Origin: Amblyornis subalaris
Taxonomy: Eukaryota; Chordata; Aves; Passeriformes; Ptilonorhynchidae
DNA length: 64,000 nt
Direction: 5' to 3'
Assembly (NCBI GenBank): GCA_018881555.1
Contig: JACAXG010000018.1
Span: 7,625,634-7,689,633, forward strand
The translations under genes were made by a program, and so were the position numbers. The notes beneath the pieces were generated by a model. It had not been told where the DNA came from and did no database searches. It saw only the letters and a list, made by a program, of their open reading frames with translations. Shown here piece by piece: positions 38,161 through 50,790 of this stretch (the stretch's first letter is position 1; each line of letters opens with the position of its first letter).

Positions 38161-41100
38161 TGACACAATGTGCCAAATGAAGATTCCCTCAATTTCACCA
38201 ACTTTGACCTGCACAGTTCCCTAGAGGTGTTTTTTTCCTGGAGCAGTAAAATGTGCCCTTCCGCCAGTAAATGGTCCACCNCCTATCTGGAGAGAGATTT
38301 CAGGCAGGTTTGGGGCTGCAGCAAAATCAGATCCAAATGAAACTTGGGCAGAGTCTTGATATTCACTTCTGAGCTGCTGCTCTACCCATCATTTTGATCC
38401 TTCTGCAGCTGCTTGAGTGTTCTGGTCTGAGATGAGAGTAGGAACCCCAAATTCAGAGGGAGAGACAGGAATCACTTTTGGCATTCTATCCCTTTCCTCA
38501 CCCCTTCTGCTGGGAAGGAAAAAAAAGAAAAAAGCAAGTTGATATGAGAGTGAATTCTACTTTAGTAGCCAGGATTCAAAATCTGTATTTGTCTCCGAAG
38601 CTTGATTCAAGAAGTATCTTGAAGCAAGAAGCCTCCAGTGTACACGCATTTTAAAAGATGTGTTCAGTACTTTTATATATATATTTTTTTACTGCTGCCT
38701 TAGAAGAAATTCCTGCCAAGATAGCACACTTTTTAAGAAAATGCAATAGCTTCCCTTAGTAAGGAAACTCTCACTCCAGTGATGTCTTCTGCTCTCACAC
38801 CCAACCTTATCCTCCTTACACACAAAAAAAGAGCACACAAGACACACAGTCCTTAAATAACAAAGATCATAAGCAACTCACAGTGTAAGTCCCGTAGGGC
38901 AAAATCCAAGCGGCATAAGTCATACATTTTGGGCATCACATACATTACAGGGCCAAGAAGAAAAGCAAGTCACTTAAGGGACTGTGAAGTACACAGGAAT
39001 GGACCGCATCCATGATATGAACTCGCACACCCTGCTCCTTGCTGCAGCTCCAGACACTGTCTGAAGACACAGCACGTAAGCCTTGCTCTCAGGAGATGAT
39101 GAAGAGAAAGGTCAGCAGCACTTCTGAGTCGCACCCGTGATGCGACCCATTACAGCCCAATGCTTGCCACATCTCCATTGCCATTCGCCTTCGCCTGCCA
39201 TTAACACAGCGCGTCTTCTCTGGGGCAAGGAGCAGGATCCTCTTCTCTTTCCTGCAGTAAGGGCCCCAATCCTCCTTACCACTGTGTAAGGAATGGTCAA
39301 TAGTAATAATACATCCACCACAGATGAAACTGTCATTACCAATGAGCCATACTTCTAACCAGATCCTCAAAAAAGAAATTTATAATCTCATCAGTTCTTT
39401 TTACATGACTGAGCCACCTTCCTGGTTAGCAAATAAAGATTAAAAGTATTCAGTTCTGCAGGGCTATGCACCAGGAGAAATAAATATGTTGCCACTAGAG
39501 AAACTCTGACCCTTATTGAATACTGGAGCACTATTAGGCTCATTGCTAGCATCCATAATAAATACAGTGTTCCTAAATTTAAAAGGCCCATTTAAAATAT
39601 TCCTAGACACAGTGACCATTTAACAAGTATATACTGAATAGCGTAAAGAAAACAGAACAATTTGATTTTCAAACACNCAGCACTGATACTATTGACATTT
39701 AGCTCCCCCCCAGCCTTAACCTTATCTTCTTTGTCCTTGTCTCTCCCATTATTCTTCCTTTCTTTGTTTACTTGATCTTACTTTTCTCATCCTGTCATTT
39801 ACACAGTAACATTATTTTAANGAGTACATTTGAACAGGAACTACACCAATTACTACATCATCCATTTTTGCTTAGCCTTTATAAAGAAAGGGTGAGGAAG
39901 GAAAGGAAAAGATTAAACCAAATGCAATAGTTTCGAGTTCCTTGNGAAGTGCCACTGCATCTCAAGTTAAGCCTGCTCTGCAGTGAATGTATAAAATATA
40001 TTCAGTGCCGTATAAGTAATGACATATCAATTAACTGTGTCACAAGGTCTAAAAATATGCAAATTACTGTACTTCAATTAGAAAAATCTACATCCTTGGA
40101 GAATATTGTAAATCAGGAAATTTGGGAGACATTAAGAGTAATCAGTGAAGGAAAGCATGCACTTTCCCCCGTATCCTATTTTTATACATACATAATGAAA
40201 TAATTATAGCTACACTGTATTTATGCCTCTGCAAAAATATTAAAATCTTAAGATCTTTACAATGATAAATTTAATCCACATTACGTTTGCAGACAACATT
40301 AATTATATGAAAAAGAAATCTATTATCATTCAATATAACTAAGTTGAAACTAATTTGGACATGTAAATTAGTCATATGACTTTTCCATAGTAGCAGTATA
40401 TTAGAAAACAGACTTTCAGAAGAGATAGATTAATTAAAGAGATCACATATGTGAAAAAGGCAAGTAAGTTTCATTTGATTCTATGACAAAAAATATATAT
40501 TGAGAAAAAAAAGTATATACGCATTTTGAGAAAAATATTTTTATGTTTTAACAGCAGCTCTTCAATGATTATTTTTCTGTTAGAAATGCTACATCATACC
40601 CAAAGCCTATCAGTGCAGGGTGTACACCTGCAAATGTGTATGGCAGTGTCAGTTTTCAAAGAATGGNTCATTCACCACTGTAGCAGCTGTGGTGATATCT
40701 TTTGTTTGAAATTCAATTTGCATCTGTTTCAGAGATGCCATAAGAATGCATATAAGGAGCAAGCACATGACTTGGATCTGCAGTGGCTCCATTTCCCACA
40801 AACCACTGTAGCCTTCAAAGGACTGTATAGACCAGCAGGAGACAATTCCCAGAACTGCTCCAGAAGAGGAGGAAAGGGCTATCCTTGTCTACATGCTGGA
40901 GAGACTATTGAGAAGGATGTTCGTTCTCTCTTGTTCCCCATGGAGTTTTGCCATCTCCCAAAAGTGCTGANGGTGATGGGAGGTCCCCACATGATGAGGA
41001 CCCTCTGAGGCTTTCAGTGTCTTTTGGGACAATGCTGAACTCCACCGTGCCTGGGTCACCTCTCAGTGAAGCTGCCATGGCTTGTTCCCCAGATGGCAAG

Positions 41101-41265
41101 TGTTAGGACAGCAGGCTGGGAGTCTGCTGGAGATGGCTGGGACACATGGAAGGTGCAACTACCCAAGCACACAGGTTCCCTTGCAGACACAATAATATAG
41201 GGAACACACACACAAAGGCAGCCAAATTCATGCATGTATCAATTGCAAAGATGAAGCAGCGCAAT

Positions 41266-41303
41266 ATTCCAACATTAAAAGTGGAATTCCAACATAAAAG
41301 TGG
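41266..41303. repeat. Tandem duplication, about 20-bp period x2
   Basis: ATTCCAACATTAAAAGTGG at 41266-41284 is followed after one base by ATTCCAACATAAAAGTGG at 41286-41303, with a single T deleted. Confidence 0.93.
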
Positions 41304-43062
41304 GGTTTTAAATACCACAGTTAGTCTTGCACTTGTACTTACCTGAGGGATAGGGGCGCCCAGTGGCCAGTGCAATCAATCACAGATAAACAAGCAAGAC
41401 CAGGAAAGACACAAGAACAGGGCTGAGTCCTCTAAGAACCTTTGACTTGGGAGCTGAGGCCACCAAACCCTGACAAAAGGTGTTCAGAGTACTGCAGTTT
41501 GTNAATATCAGAGGACTACAGAGTTCTAGAAGGCTCAAGGCCATCTGGGCTTATTCCTGGGGTTCTCTACAAGTCACTCAGGACTCAGTTCTGCTCTGAA
41601 CGAAGCTGATATATTTCCTCACTGACTTTGAGGAGAACAGGGACCTTCAAGAAACCCATCTTAAGCAGCTGCCGCTGACCTATGCACACTGCACTATTAA
41701 AATAATAACACACACATCTGTCTAACTCTCATCAAAATCAGAGCGATACATGGATTTTAAAAATGTATATAGGCCAGTTTTACTTAAGCAAAGGAGATTT
41801 CCGATAAACATGCAAATAGGAATTTAAACAGCAATTTAAAGACCACAAATTCAATTCTCATTACTTATGCAAACTATCATGGTCTTGTCATGCTTTATTT
41901 CTCTGCCTTATCATTTTATCTATGGTATTTCCCCTCTGTCACTGTATTTTCTTTTTTTCCTGTCATCCACATTTTCTGGATGCATTTTTAATGTCCTCAC
42001 CTCCATATTTTAACCTTTCAGGTAATACAGGATTTACTGCAGCAGACAGGGTACAGGCATTCACATGTAAGTAGAGGCACCACCCGTAATTCCTGATACA
42101 TAATTGCAGGAAACAGAAAACTTAAAGATATTATCGGAGAAGTAGTTCATCATTTGAACCTAAGGGCATTTATAGGCTGCAAGCAGAAAACAGATAGACA
42201 GATTTACAATTGCATTTCTACATCTTAAAACTTTAAAAAGCTGTAAGTGGTTATGCATAGGGAATAGCTATATCTCCTTTTAAAAAATACTTTATTTAGT
42301 TCAATCGGTTTTAGATTTATTTGCCATATATTTCTGTTTGTCATTATAGTTGAGGAAAATACCAGAATATCCATCCTTCCTGAACTGTAGGACAGCTATC
42401 AGATAAGGATCAGAACAAATTCTAAAAAAAACCCTCACNAGTTATGATTAACTCTACGTAAAAAGAGGACAGGCAAGGAGAAAAAATACAAGGAAGAGAA
42501 AACCATAATCACCAACTACCATTCCTATGGGAAGGGAAGGGGAGGGAAAAAAAAACAAGAAAAAAAAGCAGAACGAACAAGAGACAGAAGTATAAGCTGT
42601 AAATATAGCATACATTTTATGGCCGCCTATGTGCTGCTACATCCCAAAACCTTGCAATTTAGTTGCCTATTATTTGCCTTTAAACATTAGCAAAAGAGAT
42701 CTACCATTTTTGAAAGGTAATTATACTGTAATGCAGATGGCAGTAAAACAATTACACAAGATAAGCCCTTGCAATGATCTTTACAAAGCAAACCAAAAGT
42801 AGTACTGAATCATAAAAGATCCAACGTGGAGAAGGCTGCAATGCAGCACTACCGCTCTGCTACGAGCTCCCCTGCAAAAGTGGCAGCACAATATTGCAAA
42901 CAGCAGAAGAAGCAGACACAGTGAAGGTTAAGCACTTCATAAGTTTAAAGGATTCTTAATCCCAGACTAATCCTTTACAGTCTCTATTTGGTGTAGATCC
43001 TAAAATACCCCAAGTGCTACAGAAACGCTTGTTTGGGTGGTTTTTTTCCTCCAGTGCAGAGT

Positions 43063-43578
43063 TTAACTTTTACACCCTCCTGCTATCCACAAGTTCTGTT
43101 GGCACACTGTCTTTTTNACAGGATTTTTCTTGCCTCCTGAAAGTTGTTGAGACACAGTGAATACAACAGCTGAAGAATCATTAATTACTATTAATAGATG
43201 TCTCTGGAGATGAAATGAACTATAACAAGTAGTTTGTTTGACTGTCACATCAATGCACCTGGTATTTTTATGACTTGTTAGTGACTCAATGGAGACTTCA
43301 GATGGCAAAAGGTGCCTCGTCAACCCATGTTGATTGAGATTGCCAATTTCAAAAGATCCTTCTTCTTTTAAACTTTGACCAGCCATTCAACAAATCAGGG
43401 CACTCGCCAGTGATGCATTACAAACAGGAGCTAGCATCAGACATGCACAGAAAAGAGGACACACAGGAGATAGGATCTGATCTTTGCTATTTTCCAGTGC
43501 ATAAAATAACAGCCTGTCATCTACCTTTTGCAGGTCATTTTTATCAAGTTGCAGGCCAAAATGAAATTTGACCTCCAT
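43063..43578 (-). pseudogene. Two in-frame open segments split by one TGA (doubtful pseudogene)
   Basis: On the minus strand a 63-codon frame from ATG 43578 (MEVKFHFGLQLDKNDLQKVD...) ends at a single TGA. A 107-codon frame then continues in the same register from ATG 43386 (MAGQSLKEEGSFEIGNLNQH...). Together this is about 170 codons with one stop, which could be a decayed gene. No domain is recognised, the second part ends in Lys/Cys-rich sequence with an n, and the first part (43500-43600) could equally be a conserved non-coding element. Pseudogene status is only a guess. Confidence 0.12.
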
Positions 43579-45179
43579 TTTCCAGCGAGCCCAGAGATGA
43601 TAAATTTAATGCAGACAGTGTAAATGAATAGGACTCTACCAGGGAAAAGTTGAATTGGTGAGAATTATTAGTGGTGAAGTTTCTGCCCCCGTATTTTTCA
43701 TTTCATTTTTCCCCTACAGTTTTTGTCATCCTTTTCCTGTACTTTTCTTCCTCTTTCACCAAGCTCTGACCCCTTTTCCACCAGGAAGGATAACATTTAC
43801 TGCAGCCATGCCCTGGTCACTACAAGCATTCTTCTCCTTCTGGATAATTAAGAGTGCACGGCAGCAGGAGGCCAAGTCTGCAACCTCGCCCAAAGCAGTC
43901 AAAGGGACTACTTTTATGTTTCAAGAGAGGCTAAGCCAGGGTAAAACCAGCAGATACTTACGTAAAGCTTTATAGCACCACACTTGTACTATCTCTGTAT
44001 TTCTCGAGGAAAAACATGAAAACAAAATGTATGCAAAGTTATGCCCACTGAGGACAATCTCCTAAACCCACATGTATCTTTACTCACACACAGCATCAGG
44101 GCTTGGGCTATAACATCTTCAGAGCAATCTACTTTCCATTACAGGTCAGTAGAGAAAAGGTCCCTGGCCAGAAGTATTGGCTACAACCATGGCTGGAAAA
44201 TAAAAACTCATCAGTTTGCAATAGATTATTTTAAACCTTGACTAGCCTTCCAACAAAGGCTGTTCCTCCTTGCCAGCAGAGTGCGAGTCTTTAGGCTGAC
44301 AGTTCTCTCCCATTAACTGCTTTGATGAAGGAAAGAAATGACGACTAATGGCAGACCTGGTGGACCCCTCCACCTGGCTGCAGTTTCCATGCACAGTCAG
44401 CTGTCCTAGAAAATCTTACGATTATCCTGGATATCTCTCTCCATGCTATTTGAAAGTAGTGACTTACTGCCAATGTAAATCTGATATTCCCTTGCTTAAG
44501 AAAATGTGGTTTTATTATTAAAGCAAGATGCCTCACCAGAGAAAATTTAGCACCACAGAGAACAGCAATGGATATATTTCATTATTATTATTGTATACAG
44601 GGTGCACTGGTTGTAAGAGGAACATCTGTGCTCCTAATTTTATTATAACTTCCAGTATTTACGATATCCAGTGAGGCAAGCAGCACACACCATGTGTGCA
44701 TCTGAAAGGCAGGGACAAGAACGGATACACGACAAACTTCTGAAACTCTGCACAGCTCCACCTATTTCTCTGTGACAGAGAAGGAGTAGCTACACACAAT
44801 GGGGCCATAAAAACGTGATGGAAACCACAGCTGAACTCACTGGGCCAAAGACCTTGCATTTCCAATGGTCTCCCCCTCTGGAATTCACCCTCAGTGAGGA
44901 GATGAGATTAAGCACAAACACTAAAACTATCAGACTGCAATTCAAAGCTGGCAGTGGATCTTCTGCATTACTAAGTGCTGAACAGTAGAATGGCCCCAAG
45001 AGTGTAATCCTGAATTAAACTACACAAATTCAAGTACCCATAAGCAAAAGATGTATAACTGAAGCAGAGGGAATTAGAACCAGTTCCTTCTCTTGAAGGA
45101 ACCAGATGCTTTACAGGCATATTGTAGTATCTCTCTACCATGGTGACAGATGCATTAGTGATTCCTATANCTGGTGACA
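43579..45179. other. No gene recognised
   Basis: Short frames on both strands, no repeat or motif of note. Confidence 0.6.
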
Positions 45180-45791
45180 ATGACAGTGATAAAGGTATGC
45201 TACATTCATCCTAGTGGTCTGACATACATTATCTTTGAATCTCAAAATCTAGAAAAAGTGGGAAAAGCTGGATACCAGATCTGTGACAAGCAAACATATA
45301 AAGGGAAATGCCATCCACGGAAAAAGAACAACATTTTAAAAAATCCTTTCCCACTACTGCAGAAAAATGAGGAGTTATTCTGGGAGGAGGGGAAAAAAAA
45401 TCCTGTAAATACTGTTTTAACAAGTCCTTGTGGTTGGCCTGTTCCTCCATGTCCTGTCCCAGCAATGTATGATACAGCTGTTCGCACACCCACTGATCTG
45501 AAGCAATTCCTCTCCTCTCACATCCCAGAGGAGGCAAGGCAGGTCAGAAAATTCTACATTTTAGACAGCAGTTGGAAAACTTTTTCCCACAAGTACACAC
45601 TCCATTTATCTGCCAATGAATCCCGCAGCCTGTGTGCTTCCCAGGCACACTCCTGGCTCCTGTCTAATACTCATCCAAAGGATGCCCAGGAGCTGGGGTG
45701 GATAGAGAGGAGGGGAATGGTTGGTCAGGCTCCTATCCAAATCCTTGCAGCATCTCCTTTAGCCACCGTCAGAGGCAGTCTATTGGGCTAG
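45180..45791 (+). other. Longest open reading frame in the window (unrecognised)
   Basis: From the ATG at 45180 the frame is open for about 203 codons to a stop ending at 45791. The peptide is basic in its first half (KGKCHPRKKNNILKN), Pro-rich in the middle (GWPVPPCPVPAMYD) and has scattered Cys; no signal peptide, transmembrane segment or known domain is visible. Minus-strand frames are open over part of the same stretch (45229-45537), suggesting stop-poor composition. No splice acceptor, Kozak context or poly-A signal makes a gene model. It could be a single-exon lineage-specific ORF, the frame of a lncRNA, or chance. Confidence 0.15.
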
Positions 45792-46373
45792 GCAGCCCAC
45801 ATATCTGACCTTGTAGAGCACTTCTCGTGCTCTTATGTAGTACACAAACCTCCCCAGGGAACCTCCCACTGGATCTTCTAACACAAACGTTACACTCACA
45901 GGAATATCTTGCAGTCACATATTCCAGCCTGCAACCTGATTTTCTAAATGTAATTGTTTTCCTGAGAGCTCTTATACTGCAATCATTCAGATAAAACAGC
46001 AGCCAAAGAAAAAGTAGAGCCATATTAAAATAGAAGATTAACTAAGCAAGTGGAGTAAACTGCCTAGCTAAAGGCATAAGGACTGCTGAAAAGAGGGAGG
46101 AGAGCAGCCAGGCAAGGATCAAGGCCAAGCCCTTTGCTGCTGCTGCACTGACACCTCTGTGGTGAGGTCCATGGGGTTACCCCCACTGCAGTAAGAGGGC
46201 AACTGACAGCGACTGCTCANTCCTTTGGAAATAAAAAGGGAAAGAACACTGTACACTGGAAAAGAAAAAGGGGAAAATCAAGAAATTAAGAGGCAAAGTA
46301 TATGAAAGGAGACGAGAGTCTATAATAAAGTTGGGTGGCTCAAACTGTGCTCTGACTGTGCCTTTGCTGCCAG

Positions 46374-46474
46374 TGAAGGTCCCACAGTGCTGAGGATGAA
46401 GTGGGAACAAGGCCCCCCCGAGGCACACGGGGTCTCTATGAGGTGAATGATCCCCGACCAGCACAGCTGTGCAG
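46374..46474 (+). other. Exon-like segment with two donor sites (unrecognised)
   Basis: A strong acceptor (TGTGCCTTTGCTGCCAG ending at 46373) is followed by GC-rich sequence with two donor-like sites: ATGAG/GTGAAT (exon end 46442) and GTGCAG/GTAAGG (exon end 46474). With the first donor one frame is open for 22 codons (EGPTVLRMKWEQGPPEAHGV...). With the second every frame has a stop, so it could only be a UTR or lncRNA exon. No neighbouring exons were recognised. Confidence 0.2.
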
Positions 46475-49089
46475 GTAAGGGCATCAGCACAGAGCAGTCG
46501 TGCTGCCAGAGCTGTGCTGCTGCGGGGCTGCTCCTTCTGCAGGGACAGGCAGGCACTGCTGTAATAAGCTATCTTGTCAAAAAGCGCTGTTTTGCCAGGA
46601 CAAGCTATTTCCAGCAGTCCACCCAGGACTGCTTTGCTGTTGCAGTGTGTGGGTATAGCTGTATCAGCAGCCTGCTCCTAATGGAGGCAGAGCTTCAAGG
46701 CTGCTTTCCACATGGAAAAGGGTGGAATGGAGGGCAGCCGTCTTGCCACTTCACCTCCTCCTACTCCCAGACCCAGTAATGCAAAAGAACCAGTTTCCCA
46801 GTCATTTTCTGATGTTCCTGGCAGAAACAGGTCATACTAGGCCACATGGCCGTGCAGACATATGGATCAGGATTTCAGGCATTCTCTGACACAGAAACAG
46901 AGAGCAAAAAGTGTCAGTACAATATTTAATGCATCTGTGGAACTGGATGGTGCAGGATATTGTTCAGGAAAAACCAACCCAGTAAGACAGAAAACTGATG
47001 TCTTTCAATACAGATTGATTTAACGAGAATTGTAGAGGGCACATCAAGACTGCAGAGTTGTTTTGCAGCTGCAAAGAAGACCGGAGAATCACAAAGCTGC
47101 TGGCCTCGACAACTGCTGGTTAAAATCTACCATTGCAGAGAAGGCAAGAGACTGTTCCTCTGTAAATGTTTCCATTTGTCTAGATATTTTGAGATTTTTA
47201 AAAAATAATGCATTCTAGATATGTGCTGTACTGCAAGCTTTACTAACAGCAACTCCATAGATCTAAAAAGCTGCATTCAACAGGTGGAATGTAGTACAGT
47301 ACAGTATGTCCAACACCTTTTCTCATGCAGACTCGATCTGTCATCTGCCTTGTCCAGCCCTACAACCCAACTGCAACAAACCAGATGAAGATAAAATTAG
47401 CTATGATCTCCATATTGTATGATCCATCAGAAGTCTGCTATCATCACCGAACAGCTGGAACAATTTGAGGCTAAGCATTTCAGCAACAGACTACAGCCTT
47501 GCTTATATCACGATTTTCCAATGCAGACTAGATTAAAACCTCCTGATCTGGACATTTAAAACATATTTTTGAACAGAGACGTTGCAAATTTAGCTTCCTG
47601 CACCCATGAAAAAAAGTAATAGATATATTATTCCATGTCCTTTACCCTCTATGGTTTTTATGGAGAAATTTCCTCAACAAGTTGAGACATGTTCATCTAA
47701 AGAAAAAGGAGAATTTTGAGATAGAAATGGAAAGAAAAGCAGGTTAACACCTCCCTTTGAATTTTTACAGCCNATGCAGATGCTAATACCACACTTACAA
47801 ATTCCAAGCATTTCTAGTATAAAAAAAAAATACCATTTTTTTTTACCTGGCAGTATTTTGCAGGTAACAAAGAGCATCAGCTGAACCACTGCAAAACGCT
47901 GCCCGGGTGGCACTGAGCAGACCGAGCTGTTCCCTTTCAGGGTCAGATTGGCATTGCCCCAGAGCAGCTGTGGTGCAGCGGCTTCTGTTGGCCTCCCAGA
48001 CAGCCCCCACAGATGTTTGCTGTCCGGAACTAGCGAGTGTTAAAAAAGACTCATGGGGTCAGGCAAAATCCCCAGGAAATTGTGAGGTTGGCTCCTAGAA
48101 GCGCACTAAGANAACTTAGTAAGAGTAGAATTGAGTAAGATCAAGACTTAAGAGAGATACAGCAGGAAACAACAGACTGATCCTGCTGGGGGCTAAAGTG
48201 CCCTCTAAACTCAACAACTTCCAAAGGATTGGCACCTTCTGAGAAGGGCATCACTTCACAAGATCAACCTCCTCGGCAGGATTTGTGGGTGCTACTATTC
48301 TTGGCACTCTCATGGCTTCATGTATAATTTTGTGTAAGTACATTAACCTTGTTGTGGCTGAATTCACCCTCTGTGCTTTTCCCTCCCTCTCCCTCAAAGA
48401 GCTTTCTGATCTTTGGAAAAGTCAATATGGGTTGTAAGATATCTCATTATCACTGGATGAAAAATGGAGGGCACAATTCTGCCATCCTTCCTCGTTCAGG
48501 CATCCCCAGTGCTTTCAGCTGTGTTAGTAAATGCTACTGGCCATGAATAAAATGCTACAAGGTAGGACCTTTAGCAGAGGGAAAAAGGATACTAAATGTC
48601 AATGCTAGAAACTTCCCACATCTTAAAGAAGCAAGAAATATTTAAAAATGGAATTATGCATTGAGTACACAATTCTTAAAAATATCTAGAAGTCACATTC
48701 ACATTAAAACACTGCATCACAAACACAGAGAAACAAAAAAAAATCGCGCTCTGTTAGAAAGAATGCTCTTCAGGCAATAAAATCAAGGCTCCAACATTAG
48801 GCAATGAAAGAATTATGGTTGCTGATGCAAACTTAATTTGGTATCCTTTGCGTATACATTATCATACGCTCTAATTTTGTTAACATTTTTTTAAGTGCAC
48901 TTCTCCTTCACAGCACAGGATGGATGGTGTTGAATTAATACAGCAAGTATTCAATATTTTGTCTTATCATTGTTCAGGGTACGGCCTTACGGCTTGTTTC
49001 CTGCTAACTATTCAAATAGTGCTCTGAAGACAAAATTATTAATTTCCTTATGGGCTTTTCTATAGCACTCATCACTAAAATAAGTGNGG
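46475..49089. other. No gene recognised
   Basis: AT-rich. An A10/T9 mirror with a six-base spacer lies at 47821-47844. A faint CR1-like phrase at 48180-48230 was not accepted. Confidence 0.6.
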
Positions 49090-49190
49090 GTTTCACAGAC
49101 ACTTCACTAATCTTCACCAAATCCCTAAGAGTTGAGGGAACTATTATTCTGCTTTNTACATGAGGAACTTAGGCACAGATAAATTAAAAC
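49090..49190 (-). mobile_element. MIR-family SINE remnant
   Basis: The plus strand follows the reversed MIR 3' half in order: an 'acttcactaatcttcacc' block (consensus: ttaactcatttaatcctcac), 'atccctaagagttgagggaa', 'ctattattctgctt', then 'tgaggaacttaggcacagat' and 'aaattaa'. The order and spacing match, though each block has substitutions. One n (49156) lies inside. Old, partial and non-coding. Confidence 0.75.
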
Positions 49191-49452
49191 CAGACATACC
49201 CACTAATTTAGGGAAAGGCTGCCTTAAGATGTCCAGGCCATGATTCTTCAGAATCTTTAACATTATGCAGTGCTTTGTATCTTCAAAGTGTGAGTCTCAC
49301 TGCTTTCAGTCACAGCTATGCTCTTCTGCAAAACAGGCCCTAGGGCTGAAGTTGGGCTTCCAGAAAAATGTGAAACATGCAACTAGTGATCATCTTAAAA
49401 AGTCTGATTTCAAGGGCTTAGCATCTCTGAGAAAGCTGTGACAGAAGCAGAG

Positions 49453-49484
49453 ACAGAACCCAGTTCCAACAGAACCCAGTTCCA
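49453..49484. repeat. Perfect tandem duplication, 16-bp unit x2
   Basis: ACAGAACCCAGTTCCA occurs twice with no gap (49453-49468 and 49469-49484). The surrounding text (agcagagacagaaccc, then gaggcccagtc) faintly resembles the tRNA-like part of a reversed SINE, so the duplication may sit in SINE debris. Confidence 0.95.
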
Positions 49485-50039
49485 GAGGCCCAGTCAGTAG
49501 ACAGAAGGCTAACCAGCTTCCTATTACTGTCATGGTCATTCACCACCAACCTCTTGTACCTCTTTCAAGGGACAACAATCCTGTTCACAGCAATCCTGCC
49601 TTGTCCACCTACCTTTATCTGCCCTGCACAATTAATGACGCTTAAATCCTGGGGAAGCAACATGGCATCATGGGCACAAGACTATTACAATGTGTAAGGA
49701 GCTAATGAGGATAGTATTAATAGTTTGATTCCCCTATTTCTTAATAGTTCTAAAGCTTATTGTTTTATTGCAGATTTGTACATGCATTTCTCTTTATCTG
49801 TCCCCCAAAAAGCAGAAAACACCAGAACTGTAGCATTGGGTGGCTATCCTCCCACTTACTCAATGCAGGTTTTAAGCGTTAAGTTCTACCACTTAAATTT
49901 GTGCAGCCTGTAGAGTAACTGACAGCAATAATGTATTATCCTCAGTGATGTGGACAAACACTTGAAAATGGATGACAAATACTCTTACCAGGAGAATTTA
50001 GAGGTATTTGGGAACAGCGAAAGATGGATGAGTATGACC

Positions 50040-50790
50040 TTCCCAGTTTACATTCCTTATGATTCTCAAAGCAATCCCAGTCCCCTTGCTAGGACTAACC
50101 ACTCTCTTTGTCCTCACTCTCCAACCAATCTTTTTGCATCCAGTAAACTGTCTTTTCCCCTCTCTCCCTTACGTATCCTTTTTACCTCACCAGACCCTGT
50201 TATGTCTTCCCAAGCCACTCTATCATCTCTCTCCTCTCTCTCTTCTAACACTTACCCAGTCGCAGAATCTCCCTTTTCCAGCCTCTCACACATTCCTCTC
50301 CTGTGCTTTTTAACATACTCATAGAACCTTGTTCCTTGCATCAGGCCCTAGTCCAAATGATCTCTTTCCCTTCTTCAGTTTCCTTTTCCAGCCAGTTCCA
50401 ATTCTGCACAATTCTTCTAGAGAAAAGGTAGTTCCCCATTAATCTGCACAGCCCTACTGGACTATCCATTCCAGTTTCAGGTGTAACTTTTTTTTTAGAT
50501 ACAGGATTTCCTGTTCTTGCCCAACACCCCCAACCATTAGTCTTACTCCTCCAATTGTTTTTTAGGTTCTTCATCAAGTCAGTCCCAGCATCATTCTTCA
50601 ACTCCGTATTACGTTTCTCTCTTTTTCATTCCAGCCCTACTCTGCCCAATTCCCTGGCCAATTACCCTCCCTTCCCATCTCTTCCTCCACCCATTTAATG
50701 AGGTCTAGCTTTCCCCTCTTTTGCACTTCCATCAGTTTTATTTTCTGCATTACCTCACATGGCCAACTTGTCGCTTTTCAGCTTTTAAAC
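50040..50790. other. Long pyrimidine-skewed (C+T-rich) segment
   Basis: For about 700 bases the plus strand is dominated by C and T, with G especially rare between about 50090 and 50330. It is not a simple repeat: words such as CTCTCTCC recur irregularly, and open frames appear on both strands only because the skew removes stop codons. Such asymmetry can come from an old retroelement with a purine-rich sense strand (here minus), transcription-linked mutation, or an expanded and diverged polypyrimidine tract. No repeat family was recognised. It ends at an acceptor-like TTTTCAG (50775-50781). Confidence 0.7.

Larger units (their letters stand above)
36571..43062. other. AT-rich DNA, no gene recognised
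   Basis: Includes the A-rich tract (38111-38160), a CpG-containing patch at about 39125-39215 with two overlapping minus frames, a perfect octamer ATGCAAAT at 40057-40064, and the duplication at 41266-41303. A donor-like CCTCAG/GTAAGTAC on the minus strand (exon end 41343) has no convincing acceptor. Confidence 0.55.

Noticed and set aside
40057..40064. Perfect octamer ATGCAAAT (also 748-755 and 5429-5436)
   Set aside because: A few occurrences are expected by chance in 64 kb of AT-rich DNA on both strands; no clustering.
47821..47844. A10/T9 inverted tract
   Set aside because: Simple homopolymer runs; no information beyond composition.
48178..48235. Faint CR1-like phrase
   Set aside because: Only isolated words agree; no CR1 terminal repeat or ordered blocks.
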